In this document: piece after piece, positions 51,207 through 61,689 of the stretch | Numbering within the stretch: the first letter of the stretch is position 1 | Layout of the letters: every line of letters starts with the position of its first letter | The notes under the pieces: generated by a model | Databases searched by the model: none | What the model was told of the DNA's origin: nothing | Seen by the model: only the letters and a program-made list of their open reading frames with translations | Source of the DNA: Aurelia coerulea | Taxonomy: Eukaryota; Cnidaria; Scyphozoa; Semaeostomeae; Ulmaridae | Direction of reading: 5' to 3' | DNA length: 64,000 bases | Assembly (NCBI GenBank): GCA_039566865.1 | Contig: CM076948.1 | Location: 12,225,001 to 12,289,000, forward strand | Translations under genes and position numbers: made by a program

Positions 51207-52180
51207 GTCATTCCGCTAAAACTTAGACTCAAAATCATCCATACATTGCTTTGAGACTAATTTTTGAATTCTGCTCAACTTTTTGAGCCGCCAATCAAAT
51301 TGCGTCTTTTCGGTTTTCCGCGGTTTTTTGCGCGATTTGATCGGTTAAAAATTCGTGTAATGACATTTTCACGTTATGATCGCAAAAATTGACCACCCAA
51401 CTTGCTGTGGTCCGGAGTCTCCAAGGCTTCGCGCGAAGCTTTGAAAATGGCCGACCAAGTCGCCGAAGCTGTGGAGGAAGGATTTCGTCGCAGCACGTCG
51501 TTTTAGAGGGATGCTGTAGCTGAAATCGATGCAAAACGAAGGCTTTAGGATGAACTTGCTCTCTGGCAAACCATGTTATGCGTTGCTTTGCTGTCAGATA
51601 AACTGTTATGTTCGTCGGTAAACTGCATTGTCATCGAGAGCCTTCGACAGAAAACAGGAGGTGATCTAAAGCAAATATTGTCAGTTCGTCACTGTTTTCA
51701 AAGTGTTCTCCTCTCGAAAGTCTAATGTTGGAGAAATTTCTGCAGGATCAGCTTATTGGCAAGGCTCACGGTGTGTGTTTCTTCTGGAGTTCCCACTGGT
51801 ATGTTGTGCAATTTGATAGTCAAAAGTTCGCTACAGTAAGAAACCATTTTTAAATGGCGATCAAATGAAATTGTATCGCGGTTAAAGGAACTTTGATGTC
51901 TGTGTGGTGTGGTATGAGGGGGGGCTAGGCCTCTGCACTTGTCATGTTTATTTTCAAGGAATTTAGTTATGACGTCGTATCATATGACCTTCCGTTCCAC
52001 TCTTTACATCAGTCGGTTAGTTCATGAGCCGTTTGTTTTAATTATTGTTTGTTATTCTCAGGAGTAACTTCCTGCTGTCTTGTGCATTGGGAGCAGAAGT
52101 TTTGCATTTTTCTCGTGGCTAGTATAAAAGTGAAACGTGTTGTTTTATCGTTATCTATTTTCATCAGCCAGAGACAGGAG
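51207..52180. other. Unassigned sequence with small open frames
   Basis: ATG at 51446 opens MADQVAEAVEEGFRRSTSF stop; ATG near 51726 opens a frame with GKAHGVCFFWSSHWYVVQFD. They might be remnants of a host gene or transposon, but I cannot name one. Confidence 0.25.
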
Positions 52181-52184
52181 AAAA

Positions 52185-52850
52185 ACTTTCGGCCTGTGAG
52201 CGTGCTAAACGCTTTCTCCAATATTTTTGAGAAAGTAATTAAGAAACAGTTAATGATGCATCTTGATAAGGCTCTCTCTGTTTTTATCGCTGCTTTTAGG
52301 AAATCTTATAGTACACAGCATGTACTAATTCGACTAGTCGAAGACTGGCGATCTAAGCTTGATACAGATCATGTTGTAGGCGCAGTCCTAATGGATCTCT
52401 CAAAAGCATTTGACTGCATTCCCCACGACCTGCTAATAGCTAAACTTTCTGCATATGGGTTTGATGAAATTTCTTTAGTTTATATCTATTCTTACCTCAA
52501 ACGACGTGAGCAGTGTGTTAGAATTAACAACACCTATAGTTCATTTCAGACCATTCTGTCAGGTGTTCCTCAAGGCTCTGTTCTAGGCCCAATTCTTTTC
52601 AACTTTTACATAAATGACCTTTTTCTATTTATAAGACAAGCAACTGTTTACAGTTATGCTGATGACAATACCCTGGGATTTTTTTCAAAGAATATACCTG
52701 ATCTAGTGAAAGTTTTGGAAGAACAGTCAAATGTTGCTTTGGATTGGCTGGCATACAATGAAATGATTGCGAATCCAGATAAATTTCATGCCATAATTGT
52801 AAAGAAGGACCGATCTGACACTACTGGTATTATAGCCCTCGAGTGTACAT
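52185..52850 (+). pseudogene. Family B reverse transcriptase fragment
   Basis: The frame reads NFRPVSVLNAFSNIFEKVIK, FRKSYSTQHVLIRLVEDWRS, VLMDLSKAFDCIPHDLLIAK, SGVPQGSVLGPILFNFYIND and SYADDNTLGFFSKNIPD with an intact YADD. It ends at ANPDKFHAIIVKKDRSD, after which homology stops near 52835. It is open throughout and better preserved at the catalytic box than the large copy (YAAD). Confidence 0.9.
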
Positions 52851-53490
52851 AGGTATGACAACCTCATGCAATGCAGGTTCGATGCATAGATATTATGTCT
52901 TGTCCATATTTTTACTCTTATCTCATCAACAGAACTCGAAGACTATATAAAAAGCTAATCAAAACCCAATACATATACAACTCAAACACAATACAAAGAC
53001 TAAGACCTATTCCCTTTACGACATTCTACAAAACACATTAGCACAAGAACATGATCAAAATATTCTCTGTTGTGACAACAGTATGTTTGTTATGTTCGTA
53101 TTGTCCACAACAGGGGGTTCACCCTGTTAGCAACAGAGCCCTACATACTTCCCCTCTAAAGAGATGTCGTCCCTGACACCTCTTGAGGACTTGTAGAAGG
53201 AGCTGCAAAGTTCGATCTGACAGTTCTTCATTCTGTGGGAATTTCACGGTAAGTCTACTTATATATGAATTCAAAAGTTATCCCTTTACTTTCTTTCTGT
53301 CTTGGGAGTTCAGAAACTCAATTCGACTGCAATGTTCTACTCAATGAAAAGTCTGAAAACGACAAATGTTCGCATCTTGTTCAATCTTCAAAACTTCAAC
53401 AGGATGTCTGTATCTCTGAAAAGTAATGTAAAAGAAACGAAACAAACAAAAGAGAGTCGCTGTTCATTGACAAAGTTCCAACTTTGTATC
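52851..53490. other. Unassigned, possible LTR-retrotransposon debris
   Basis: TGTTGTGACAACAGTATGTT near 53070 and CTACATACTTCCCCTCTAAA near 53143 are reminiscent of LTR ends, but no second LTR, primer-binding site or pol is present here. Confidence 0.25.
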
Positions 53491-53494
53491 ACAA

Positions 53495-53850
53495 TTGTCT
53501 CTTTTACGAACGCGTTCTTGGGTAACATGCAAGCTCCCCTCAGTGAGTTCTCAGCGCTACGGAATAAATTCCTTATCCTTTAGAGGGAGTCTATTGTGGA
53601 ACAATCTTAGTGATGACCTAAAATTGACAACTTCTCTCATGAAATTCAAGAAAGAAATACGTTGCTGGGATGGCAATAACTGTACGTGCTACATTTGCAC
53701 TTAATTTAGGATAATTCATTAGGGTTTTTTATCTTTTTGTTATATTGTATATTGTATATTATAGATAGTTGGTGTTAATTAGTTGTTGTTAACTAGATCA
53801 AAACCAACTGTAAATAAGTTTATGATTATGATTATGATTATGATTAACAA
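53495..53850 (+). pseudogene. LINE C-terminal end with (GATTAT)n tail
   Basis: The frame ends SFRGSLLWNNLSDDLKLTTS, LMKFKKEIRCWDGNNCTCYI stop at 53702-53704, the usual W-N-x-L-x-x-x-L...F-K-x-x tail of CR1/L2-like LINEs. The 3' UTR ends in ATGATTATGATTATGATTAT near 53820-53846. Confidence 0.7.
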
Positions 53851-53879
53851 TATGCATCATGCTAACCAGACGAAACGTA

Positions 53880-54187
53880 CCCGGGGGGGGGGGGGGTACT
53901 TAGTATATTTTGCTGACGCCATGTGCACTCCTTTCCGGGTATCGTTTTCGCCTCTTTTTCTAACGCCGGGTATCAAAAGAAGGCAATTTTTCTAAAGCCG
54001 GTTGTTCAAACGTGTTATTTCATCGTTTTCCAACGAATTTTTACGTTTTGGGATTACTTCTTTTCGCCGATTTTTTCTAAAGCCGGCTATCATTTCGAGG
54101 GAAAATTTCTAAAGCCGGTTGAAATTTTTTTCTCTTGGAGCGCACCCCCCCGTACAATTGAAAGTCAAGTACCCCCCCCCCCCCGGG
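53880..54187. mobile_element. Poly-G/poly-C ended MITE
   Basis: Ends CCCGGGGGGGGGGGGGTACT and AGTACCCCCCCCCCCCCCGGGG. Flanks GAAACGTA and GAAACATA suggest an 8 bp duplication with one change. Interior TCTAAAGCCGG is repeated four times in direct orientation. No coding content. Confidence 0.65.
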
Positions 54188-54423
54188 GAAACATAACGAT
54201 GTGACGGCGAATATTGAATTCAACGAATCTGATCGGTCGAGCGATAAAAAGGCAAGGCTATTTCGAAAAGTACGGTTGTACGGACGTTGTCTATGTATAG
54301 GAAATGATTTAGAATGGTAAAATGGTAAAACGATGAAAAATATATGTACACAATATTTGAAAGTCTTGAACGATATCAGTGGTATATTCAAAAATGACAT
54401 TTAGGAGTCAATGCTCAGAATCC

Positions 54424-55157
54424 TTAAACCGTGTAAACAACGACTGGGTACGGTTGCGGGCGATAAGACGGTGTATAACGACGTATTGAAGAAACAATAT
54501 TTGAAAACACTGGAATATATGGAACTCTATGTACATTATTTACATTCGAAATCGACGACGCTTGTCCTGGTGCATAGTACGATAAACGGTTTGGTGGCTG
54601 TCGACTACGAACGGGACGATGATATTCTGGCATTTCTGGTGGCACTTGCTCGATTGTGTGTTCTGGCACGACAGGATCTTGTATCTCCTGTTGTTGTACC
54701 GGCTGTTATCCTTCTTGGCTTTCTACTTCCTTGTTTTCGTGTACGTTTGATAAATCCGATGGTGGTGTTGTATCTTCTTCTACTGACTCTGTTGGTACAT
54801 CCGATATTTGTTGACGATTTGAAATCATAACAATTTCATCTTCTGAGTCACTATCAGAAGTCGCAAGGTCAGTTACATGACAGTACAAGAGTCGCGGTTC
54901 CGAACGTTTACTACGAGTGTTACGGCTACGGCGTGCTGCAATAGGTTGTCGCGGAGGAGCATCTGAATCAACTGGAAGCTCATTGCATTTAAATAAGAGA
55001 TTCCTATGTAAAACTCTAACAGGACCTGTTCCATCTTCTCGTTGTACTTCGTAAACTGGAGACATGTTATCCTTGCGTCGAATGACTTGGTGAATATCTT
55101 ATTCCCAATGTGATCTTAATTTACCGGGCCGTCCCCTCTCCGGCAAATTTCGAACGA
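54424..55157 (-). pseudogene. Ty3/gypsy pol C-terminal tail
   Basis: On the minus strand RNLPERGRPGKLRSHWE stop, then MSPVYEVQREDGTGPVRVLH and RNLLFKCNELPVDSDAPPRQ, an acidic Ser/Asp stretch, and after a stop PVRSRQPPNRLSYYAPGQ. This is the domain after the integrase core (a chromodomain-like/GPY-type region, then a low-complexity tail) in gypsy elements. Its upstream part is at 57740-57925, separated by the LINE at 55158-57735. Confidence 0.8.
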
Positions 55158-55611
55158 GCACTTCATTTCATTTCATTTCATTTCATTTCATTTTAAATTA
55201 TTTATACAGGGTAAAAACATTCAGTTCATACGGAAAAAAAACTGCTTTACAATGTGCCCTGTTAAAACAGAAAAGAAAAACAAAAAGAAAAAGAAAAAAA
55301 TTAATTACTCAATAAACTCCAAAATTCTACTTAATACATTGTCAGATAAATTCCCTAAAAAAAACCTAATTTTAATTATTCCTATCCAAACGAAAAAAGG
55401 AAATTAAATTGCAACAGAAAGGAAAATCGATTGACTATGTTCTTGATGGAAGGAAGTACGTAAAGTTTGTTTTATAATCCTTCCTTTAGTTTTAATTTGA
55501 AGTTTGATAGCGAGGGAGACAGTTTGATTTGGTGATCTAGACTATTCCAAACGGTAGCCCCTCGATATGCAAATGACTTTTGTCCATTGTTTGTTCTAAA
55601 CAAAGGAAGTT

Positions 55612-55985
55612 TCAAGTCAGTTTCGTCCTCATTGCCTGTTCACGCTGTCTTTGAAACATTTGGGCCATATAGTCTGGGCAAAGTTTGTTAACAGATTTGA
55701 AAACAGTAGTTGCCGTTTCAAACCTGATCAGCTCTTTAACTGTTAACCAGCCCAGACCTTTAATAAGGGGCAAGGAGTGTGCATCATAAGCACTATTTGT
55801 CACAATACGGGCAGCGCGGTTTTGGAGAATTTGCAATCTTTTTAAGTCTGCCTCAGTGCAACATCCCCATACCGTGCAACAGTATCGTAGATAGGGTTCG
55901 ACTATACTTCTGTACATGGTTTTTACCGTACTGAGTGGGACGTACCTCTTTGCATATCTCAGCATCCCTATCCCTCGCGAAATCT
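55612..55985 (-). pseudogene. Family E post-RT domain
   Basis: The frame reads MLRYAKRYVPLSTVKTMYRS, EPYLRYCCTVWGCCTEADLK, RAARIVTNSAYDAHSLPLIK and TATTVFKSVNKLCPDYMAQM, then a stop from a frameshift; the tail K-S-F-A-Y-R-G-A-T-V-W-N-S-L lies at 55590-55540. Very similar to family D. Confidence 0.9.
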
Positions 55986-55989
55986 AATG

Positions 55990-57735
55990 TTTTGTCAATT
56001 TGTATTCCAAGATACTTAGCTTCGTTTATCATCGGGACAACTTCGTCGTCAATAACAAACTTAGGGCTAATGACATCACTGTTAGAAATGTTCTGGAGTT
56101 TTGCCCTGCTACCGATAAGCATAGCTTGAGTTTTCGTAACATTTAGAGACAACTTATTGCCTTCTAACCATAATTTGAGATTGGACAAATCATCATTGAT
56201 TGCTGAATTGATTTCATCAACTGATTTAGAGGAATAAGAGATGCTGGTATCATCTGCATACATAGTAACCTTGGCATTATCAAGTGTAAGTGGTAGGTCA
56301 TTAATATACATTAAAAAGAGGAGTGGTCCCAAGCAAGACCCTTGGGGAACTCCATATCGAATACTTTCAATGTTCGATATGTGCCCATTCACCTTACAGC
56401 ACTGTTGTCTCCCACTAAGATAGGATCTGAACCACTCAAGCTCAATACCCCTTATGCCATAAAGTGACAACTTTTCTAATAGGATACTATGGTCTACTGT
56501 GTCGAAAGCCTTTTTAAGGTCGATAAAATCGACCGCATTGACATTGCCTCTATCGATGTCTGTGTACCAATCATTCGTGCTCTTGAGTAGACATGTGACA
56601 CAGTAGTGTAATGATCGGAACCCAGATTGGTGCAAGTAAAGCAACTTATTTTCATCCAGGTATTGGTAAAGTTGGCCATACAAAACTTTCTCAAATAAAC
56701 GTGAAACCGTTGGTAGGACCGAAATTGGACGGTAGTTAGATTTGATATTTTCAGGGCCGTCTTTGAAGATAGGTGCAATCCTAGCTGTTTTCCAACAATC
56801 AGGAAATACACCCCGCCTCAAAGAATTATTAAAAATGGTACTCAATGAGCTAGCTAGGACAGGCATGCTGACTTTCAAAAAATAGCTTGAAATACCGTCT
56901 AAACCAAATCCATTTGATTTTTTAAGGCGTTTCATTGCCCTGCATATCTGCACTTCATCAACGTTCTTGAACCTAAAGATTTTAGAATGCTGATTTATCT
57001 TAACATCCCCAGATAAAAGGGGATTTCTCCTTGTTGGAATTTTGCTGCTGAGATTTTCTCCTATGTTACAAAAATACTGGTTCATAGCGTCGGCAATTTG
57101 TTGAGAGTCAGTAATATCTTTGTCACCATCCTCGAGAGAAGAAATATGAGTAGTTTTGGATCTCTTATTTATCATCTGGTTGATGGTTTTCCAAGTTTCT
57201 TTCATGTTACCCTCAAAGGCATTTATTTTATCAGAGAAAAAATCCTTTTTTAGCTTTTGGTTCATATTAGTAACTTTATTTCTGATTTGTTTATATGCAG
57301 CAAATAACAAATCAGATTGGTTTTTAACTGCAGCTTTCTTTATTCTGTCTCTTACTTGCGAGAGCTTACTTAGCTCTGAAGTGTACCAAGGAGTGTATCG
57401 TTCGGCAACCCTCCGTTTTCTTAAAGGAGCATGTTTTTCAATTATCATCGAAAGCACTTCACACCAGTTCCCTACCTGCTCATTGAGATCAGTACCATTT
57501 TGTAAAATCAGCGACCAGTCAATTAATGCAAGGTCCTGCAAAAATGCACTCTCGTTGAATTTTTTCATCTGGTGAGTTGTTACTACTTTATGTTTAGTCT
57601 TGAGGGCTCCCCGGAACTTTCTAACACAGTAGACCAAGTAGTGATCGCTAAGACCGATTTCGAGAACTCCGGAAGATGTAATATTGTTGATGTGACTTGT
57701 TGCAATGTGGTCGATAAGGGTAGACTGTTGAGAAG
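55990..57735 (-). pseudogene. Family E endonuclease end, linker and RT
   Basis: One frame of about 575 codons: STLIDHIATSHINNITSSGV, GLSDHYLVYCVRKFRG (S-D-H motif intact), linker KKFNESAFLQDLALIDWSLI, RYTPWYTSELSKL, RT blocks KKSNGFGLDGISSYFLKVSM, KSNYRPISVLPTVSRLFEKV, VDFIDLKKAFDTVDHSILLE, GVPQGSCLGPLLFLMYINDL and MYADDTSISYSSKSVDEINS. The RT catalytic residues are all present. After TLDFARD the frame goes wrong. Confidence 0.92.
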
Positions 57736-57739
57736 TTTC

Positions 57740-57925
57740 CCTTGTAGGTTTGTTTATAACCTACTCGGTCGTTTGGTTGAAGATCGATGGATCGGGCTTT
57801 CAAATCGTAACGAACTTTATTTCTTTCTCCAGCGGCAGATGAACGTTGGCTTGCAATAGCATAGGCTTCTTCCATAGCTTGTTTCCATTTTTTCACATAT
57901 TCGCTGTGGTTGCCTACTGGCGAAT
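57740..57925 (-). pseudogene. Ty3/gypsy integrase C-terminal piece
   Basis: The minus strand reads VGNHSEYVKKWKQAMEEAYA, IASQRSSAAGERNKVRYDLK and ARSIDLQPNDRV. This is the post-core part of integrase before the GPY-like module. Bounded by the family E LINE on one side and the family G LINE on the other. Confidence 0.85.
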
Positions 57926-58788
57926 GATATGATATGATATGATATAATTTTTTATACACGAAACTACCCTTCAGCTTAAATACAATAAATAAATTGGTTA
58001 TTAACAAAAGATCAAATTAAAAAAAAATAAAATAAAATACCTAAGATGCTGTTCTTCCAGGGGGTCGTGTTTTAAACTGATATTTTCAGTCAGCTCTTCA
58101 AATACTCCTTTAGTTCTTTTTTAAAGCAACTAATAGTCGGGAGTTCTCTAATATCAACTGGGATATTGTTCCAAACTTTCATAGCAGAATAGTAATGACT
58201 CTTTTTCGCATATTCTGTATTTAGTCTAGGAATTTGTAGATCTCTACAGTACCTTGTTGCATAGTTTGACTACGACGATCTTTGCTGAAATTTATTCCAG
58301 AGGCTTTCAGGGCTTAATTTGTTCATAATCTTACATGTCATGACCGATCTATCAAATCGAATAATATTGTCAACGCTCAGCCAGTCACATGACCAGTTAT
58401 CCTTGAATCTGGCGCTTTCGATTATTGACCGGGCCCTGTCCTGCAGACGTTGGAGGGTATCAAGTTTTGTTTTTGGAAGGCTGCCCCATATTTCATTAGC
58501 ATAACGTAGATGGCTCTCGACAATAGCGTAGTAGACACTACACAGCTTTGTTTGGGGAATTATATTTCTTAATTTCTTTAGTGACGCAAGTCCTCCAGAA
58601 ACATTACCCTTCACAGTTTTGTATTGCTCGTCCCACTTTAGGTTCTCGTCGACAGTTACACCTAGCGATTTCGTCTTCGTAACACGCTTAATATCTGAGC
58701 CATTTAACGTGAGTGCATTTGAGATATTCAGCGCATTTACTTTACGAGAATGGCCTATTATCATATATTCTGTCTTTGCGGGGTTTCT
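57926..58788 (-). mobile_element. 5'-truncated LINE (family G)
   Basis: Post-RT coding region (58790-58080), 3' UTR and a tail of ATATC repeats at 57928-57948. The end of the UTR contains ACACGA...TCGTGT followed by ATAAAAAATT, the same plan as the other L2-like 3' ends. Confidence 0.75.
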
Positions 58789-58790
58789 GA
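58090..58790 (-). pseudogene. Family G LINE C-terminal domain
   Basis: The 164-codon frame begins near NPAKTEYMIIGHSRKVNALN and reads KRVTKTKSLGVTVDENLKWD, VESHLRYANEIWGSLPKTKL, LQRLQDRARSIIESARFK; after a stop at 58270 the tail continues KSHYYSAMKVWNNIPVDIRE. L-G-V-x-x-D-x-x-L-x-W and L-R-Y-A-x-x-I-W-G are typical for CR1/L2 elements. Confidence 0.85.
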
Positions 58791-58969
58791 TTCATATATT
58801 TCTGACTTATATTCATCTTGCCACGTTGTTTTCTGTCTAAAATGAGAAAACGGTTTTCCTTTTACCGCAGTTGCTGTCTTATAACCAGTAAATTGTAGTA
58901 AACATACTGCAAACATCTTTATTTGACTGTTCAAGCCAAATTCAAGCCAAAGTCTCCCGCTCGCTAGGT

Positions 58970-59476
58970 TTTTTAAGATATGCAAAGAAAGTTTTGCCAA
59001 AAACTGTACTTTGCAAATTATATAGAGGTATTGTAGAGCCACATTTTCGGTACTGCTGTTCTGTGTGGGGGAACTGTGCTGAGTTCCGACTGGTTAAGCT
59101 TCAAAAATTGCAGAATCGTGCCTCTAGAATTATTACAAATAGCAGCTACGATGCTCCTGCCGAAGCTTTGATTACAGAGTTAAAATGGCCAACTGTGAGG
59201 GATATGATCAGAAGTGAGACTGCAACAACTGTATATAAATCTGTTAATAGTCTCGCGCCTGATCATCTCTCGCATTTATTTGTTAGAAATTCTGATCGCA
59301 ATATTATCAACCTTAGAAATGCCGAAACTGACTTGCTAGTACCATTCATGAAAACTAGTGATGGACAGAAAGCGTTCGCATTTCGTGGAGCAAAAATCTG
59401 GAATGATCTCAGCCGCGAGGTCAAGCAAGCTCCCTTTTTATCTTCTTTTAAGAACAAGATAAAGTGTCGGTTGTAA
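58970..59476 (+). pseudogene. L2-like LINE C-terminal domain
   Basis: The frame reads KTVLCKLYRGIVEPHFRYCC, SVWGNCAEFRLVKLQKLQNR, ASRIITNSSYDAPAEALITE, and ends FRGAKIWNDLSREVKQAPFL...KIKCRL stop. It is uninterrupted over 160 residues. Confidence 0.9.
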
Positions 59477-59559
59477 ATTTATTGTAAATAGTTGTAGATA
59501 AATTATTTATGATTGTAATTAGTGTCCTTTTCCCGTTATTAATTTTAGTAGATTTTTAA

Positions 59560-59650
59560 TTTGTAAAGTTTTTGGCACGGCCCCCTGAAAATCAGTCATA
59601 CTGACTGACGGGGCTACCGTGCATAAATAATTTTTAAATGAAATGAAATG
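59560..59650 (+). other. LINE 3' stem-loop and (TGAAA)n tail
   Basis: GGCACGGCCCC...CAGTCATACTG...GGGGCTACCGTGC folds as nested stems (GCACGG/CCGTGC, GCCCC/GGGGC), followed by ATAAATAATTTTTAAATGAA and TGAAA repeats. Conserved 3' structures recognised by the RT are known for L2/UnaL2-type LINEs; the function here is inferred. Confidence 0.6.
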
Positions 59651-60399
59651 AAAAAACTGTTATTATCAAATTCGATCACTGACTTGCAAGTCGCAACGAT
59701 GGTGGATCAGAGCATAATGACCGTAGTTTTATTTTCGTCGCGGGAACGGGATTGCTTGCGATAAAAGGCAAAGACTGTGATTTTCTTGAATAGAGAGTAG
59801 TTGGGAAATGTAAGTCGATTAACTTTTTTAATCATTTAGCCTGTCATATTCCGATTTTTTACAAGTTTTGAAAATAGACCCATTTTTCCAGCTCGTCGGA
59901 AAAAGTGGGCCTATCTTAGTTGCCATAAGAGAAAAATGTTTTTTAAATATTTAACTGCCTTTGTCAGAGCTGAGATTTTTTCCCAAGAAAGAAGAAGCAC
60001 TGAATGTAAATTAAACGAAACTTTTGAAATGTTTTGCATTTTAGTCTCGCTTTACCAGCTATCCATTTTGAGATTTTGCTCATTTTAGACCCATATTACC
60101 CCACCCTACCCTATAACAGTAAAAATAGTTCAATTCAATGGAGCAAAACTTTTACAATAATTCACCTAAACTAGGCTGGCGTATGCTAGCGTCTGCCAAA
60201 ATGGAATGGTGCCATGGTACACAAAGTGCTTAATAAGATTGTTGTTAAAGAAATTGTCAAGTGCCGTTCATAGCCAGAACCAGATGACGTCATGTCTATT
60301 TCTGCTATGGACGGCACAGACTATTGTATTTGTATCTTGTTTTGAGTTTTAACTGTTATATATAAAAAAACTTAGACGAATATCATCAGTCTAGTTTGG

Positions 60400-60583
60400 G
60401 ACAGGGAGGACTACATAAAAGAGGCAAATGGGCAATTAGGGGATCCCACTGTGTATGAAAAACTTGATGAAGATCCTACGGAAAGACTTCAGAGGATTAT
60501 TTCCGACGCTCTAGAAACTGTGAAGGATCGGGGAGATATAGACGACTCAACTCTAAATTATCTTTTGATTAATAATCCTAGAC
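60400..60583 (+). pseudogene. Penelope-like RT, N-terminal side
   Basis: The frame reads DYIKEANGQLGDPTVYEKLD, EDPTERLQRIISDALETVKD and LNYLLINNPR. In Penelope-like RTs this region (D-Y-I-x-E-x-x-x-Q-L) precedes the R-F-Y-L-L-P-K-I-H-K motif. The codons after 60583 belong to the MITE. Confidence 0.85.
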
Positions 60584-61108
60584 AGCATAGGTTCCAAATC
60601 TTTAAAAAGGCCGGTGTAAAATTGAGTGCCCTATTTCTTTGAACTGAATGACTTCAAAGAAACTTTAGCTATTTCTCTATAATTCTACCGTTCGACTTTT
60701 CTGAAATCTTTAATAGTTTCAGAATTAGAGTGTTTTTCTTCCTTTTCAAGAATTCAAGAAAAATTTTCAAAAAAACTTAAATCCATCGTAATTTCTAAAC
60801 CGTTTGACGCAACATGAAGTAATTTCGAAGAGAACTATAGTTTATGGATGCCTACAATATGGTATCAAGCAAAAGTCTGTCACTCATCTGGTTTATGATT
60901 TAGAAATTTGATGACGTCACATCCTACAATGAGCTGAAATGTAAAATACGCTATAATTTTGAAAAATATTCAAAATTTCTGGAAAGTCCACTGGTAGAAT
61001 TATAGATAAGTATCTAAAGTTTCTTTCAAGCCATTCAGTCAGAAAAAATAGATCATAGAAGTTTACACCAACCTTTTTACGCTGAGTTAAAGATTTGGAA
61101 CCTATGCT
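60584..61108. mobile_element. MITE with 9 bp TSD in Penelope RT
   Basis: Ends AGCATAGGTTCCAAATCTTT and AAAGATTTGGAACCTATGCT, flanked by ATCCTAGAC at 60575-60583 and 61109-61117. Further inward AAAAGG and GGTGTAAA are mirrored. A 9 bp TSD suggests a Mutator/MULE relative, as for 6853-8544, though the ends differ. Confidence 0.85.
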
Positions 61109-61672
61109 ATCCTAGACTGGGTCGTTTTTATCTTCTGCCGAAAATTCACAAGAGGTTGAATGGCGTCCCTGGGAGATCAGTTATTTCCAACTGTGGATAT
61201 TTTACAGAGAATATTTCTGAATTTTTAGACTATCATTTACAACCTTTGGCTAAAACAGTAGTGTCGTACATAAAAGATACCAACCATTTTCTGAAAAAAC
61301 TGTCTGAACTGGGTGAAGTTATGAGGGGCTGGAGACACTGAGAGGGGCACTTGGCCATCGAGAAAATAAAACCGTCTCAACGGAATCTCTTACAGAGTTG
61401 GCACAAGTAGTTTTGAAAAATAACTGCTTTGAGTGGTGAGTTTTATCAGCAGCTACAAGGAACAGCTATAGGCATTAAATTTGCGCCTTCGTATGCAATT
61501 CTTTTCATGGCGGCGCTTGAAGAAAAGATATTGTCTAACGCGCAATACAAACCTTGGCTATGGTGGCGGTATATGGACGACATATCTTTGATTTGGCGGC
61601 ACGGAGAGGATAAGCTTAAGCAGTTTATTGAGTTTTTGAACCTAGCGCACCATTCAAAAAAATTACAGGAGA
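61109..61672 (+). pseudogene. Penelope-like RT, central part
   Basis: Reads LGRFYLLPKIHKRLNGVPGR, SVISNCGYFTENISEFLDYH, LQPLAKTVVSYIKDTNHFLK; after a frameshift near 61340 comes GEFYQQLQGTAIGIKFAPSY, AILFMAALEEKILS and LWWRYMDDISLIWRHGEDKL. Y-M-D-D is the catalytic box of this family. About 40 residues with the first catalytic Asp are deleted near 61330-61360. Confidence 0.9.
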
Positions 61673-61689
61673 ATGGTTCAGTTCAGTTC

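Larger units (their letters stand above)
55158..57735 (-). mobile_element. L2-like LINE (family E) inserted in gypsy
   Basis: It starts within the endonuclease (57735), continues through linker, RT and C-terminal domain, and ends with a stem-loop 3' UTR and a (TGAAA)n tail at 55159-55190. The gypsy frame on both sides is broken between DLQPNDRV and VRNLPERG. No clear TSD was found. 5'-truncated; frameshift near 55990 in the post-RT region. Confidence 0.85.
58932..59655 (+). mobile_element. 5'-truncated L2-like LINE inside the MITE
   Basis: Flanked by ACTGTT at 58926-58931 and 59656-59661. It contains a C-terminal domain, a 3' UTR hairpin and a TGAAATGAAATGAAA tail. This plus-strand copy is closest to families D and E. 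Confidence 0.8.
58788..60110. mobile_element. Second copy of the CTAG MITE, split by a LINE
   Basis: Inverse orientation relative to 50203-51202. Homology: 58788-58931 with 50640-50770 and 59656-60110 with 50203-50640, ending ATTACCCCACCCTACC. The far end is missing where the family G LINE begins. A LINE lies inside at 58932-59655. Confidence 0.75.
60395..61672 (+). mobile_element. Penelope-like element, RT part, split by a MITE
   Basis: Two RT pieces (60395-60583 and 61109-61672) join in frame as N-N-P-R-L-G-R-F-Y when the 525 bp insert and one 9 bp TSD copy are removed. The GIY-YIG domain and the 5' half are missing. It ends where the LINE tail at 61690 begins. Confidence 0.85.

Noticed and set aside
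52980..53170. Complete LTR with primer-binding site.
   Set aside because: LTR-like phrases exist but no second LTR, no polypurine tract and no pol in the right orientation were found.
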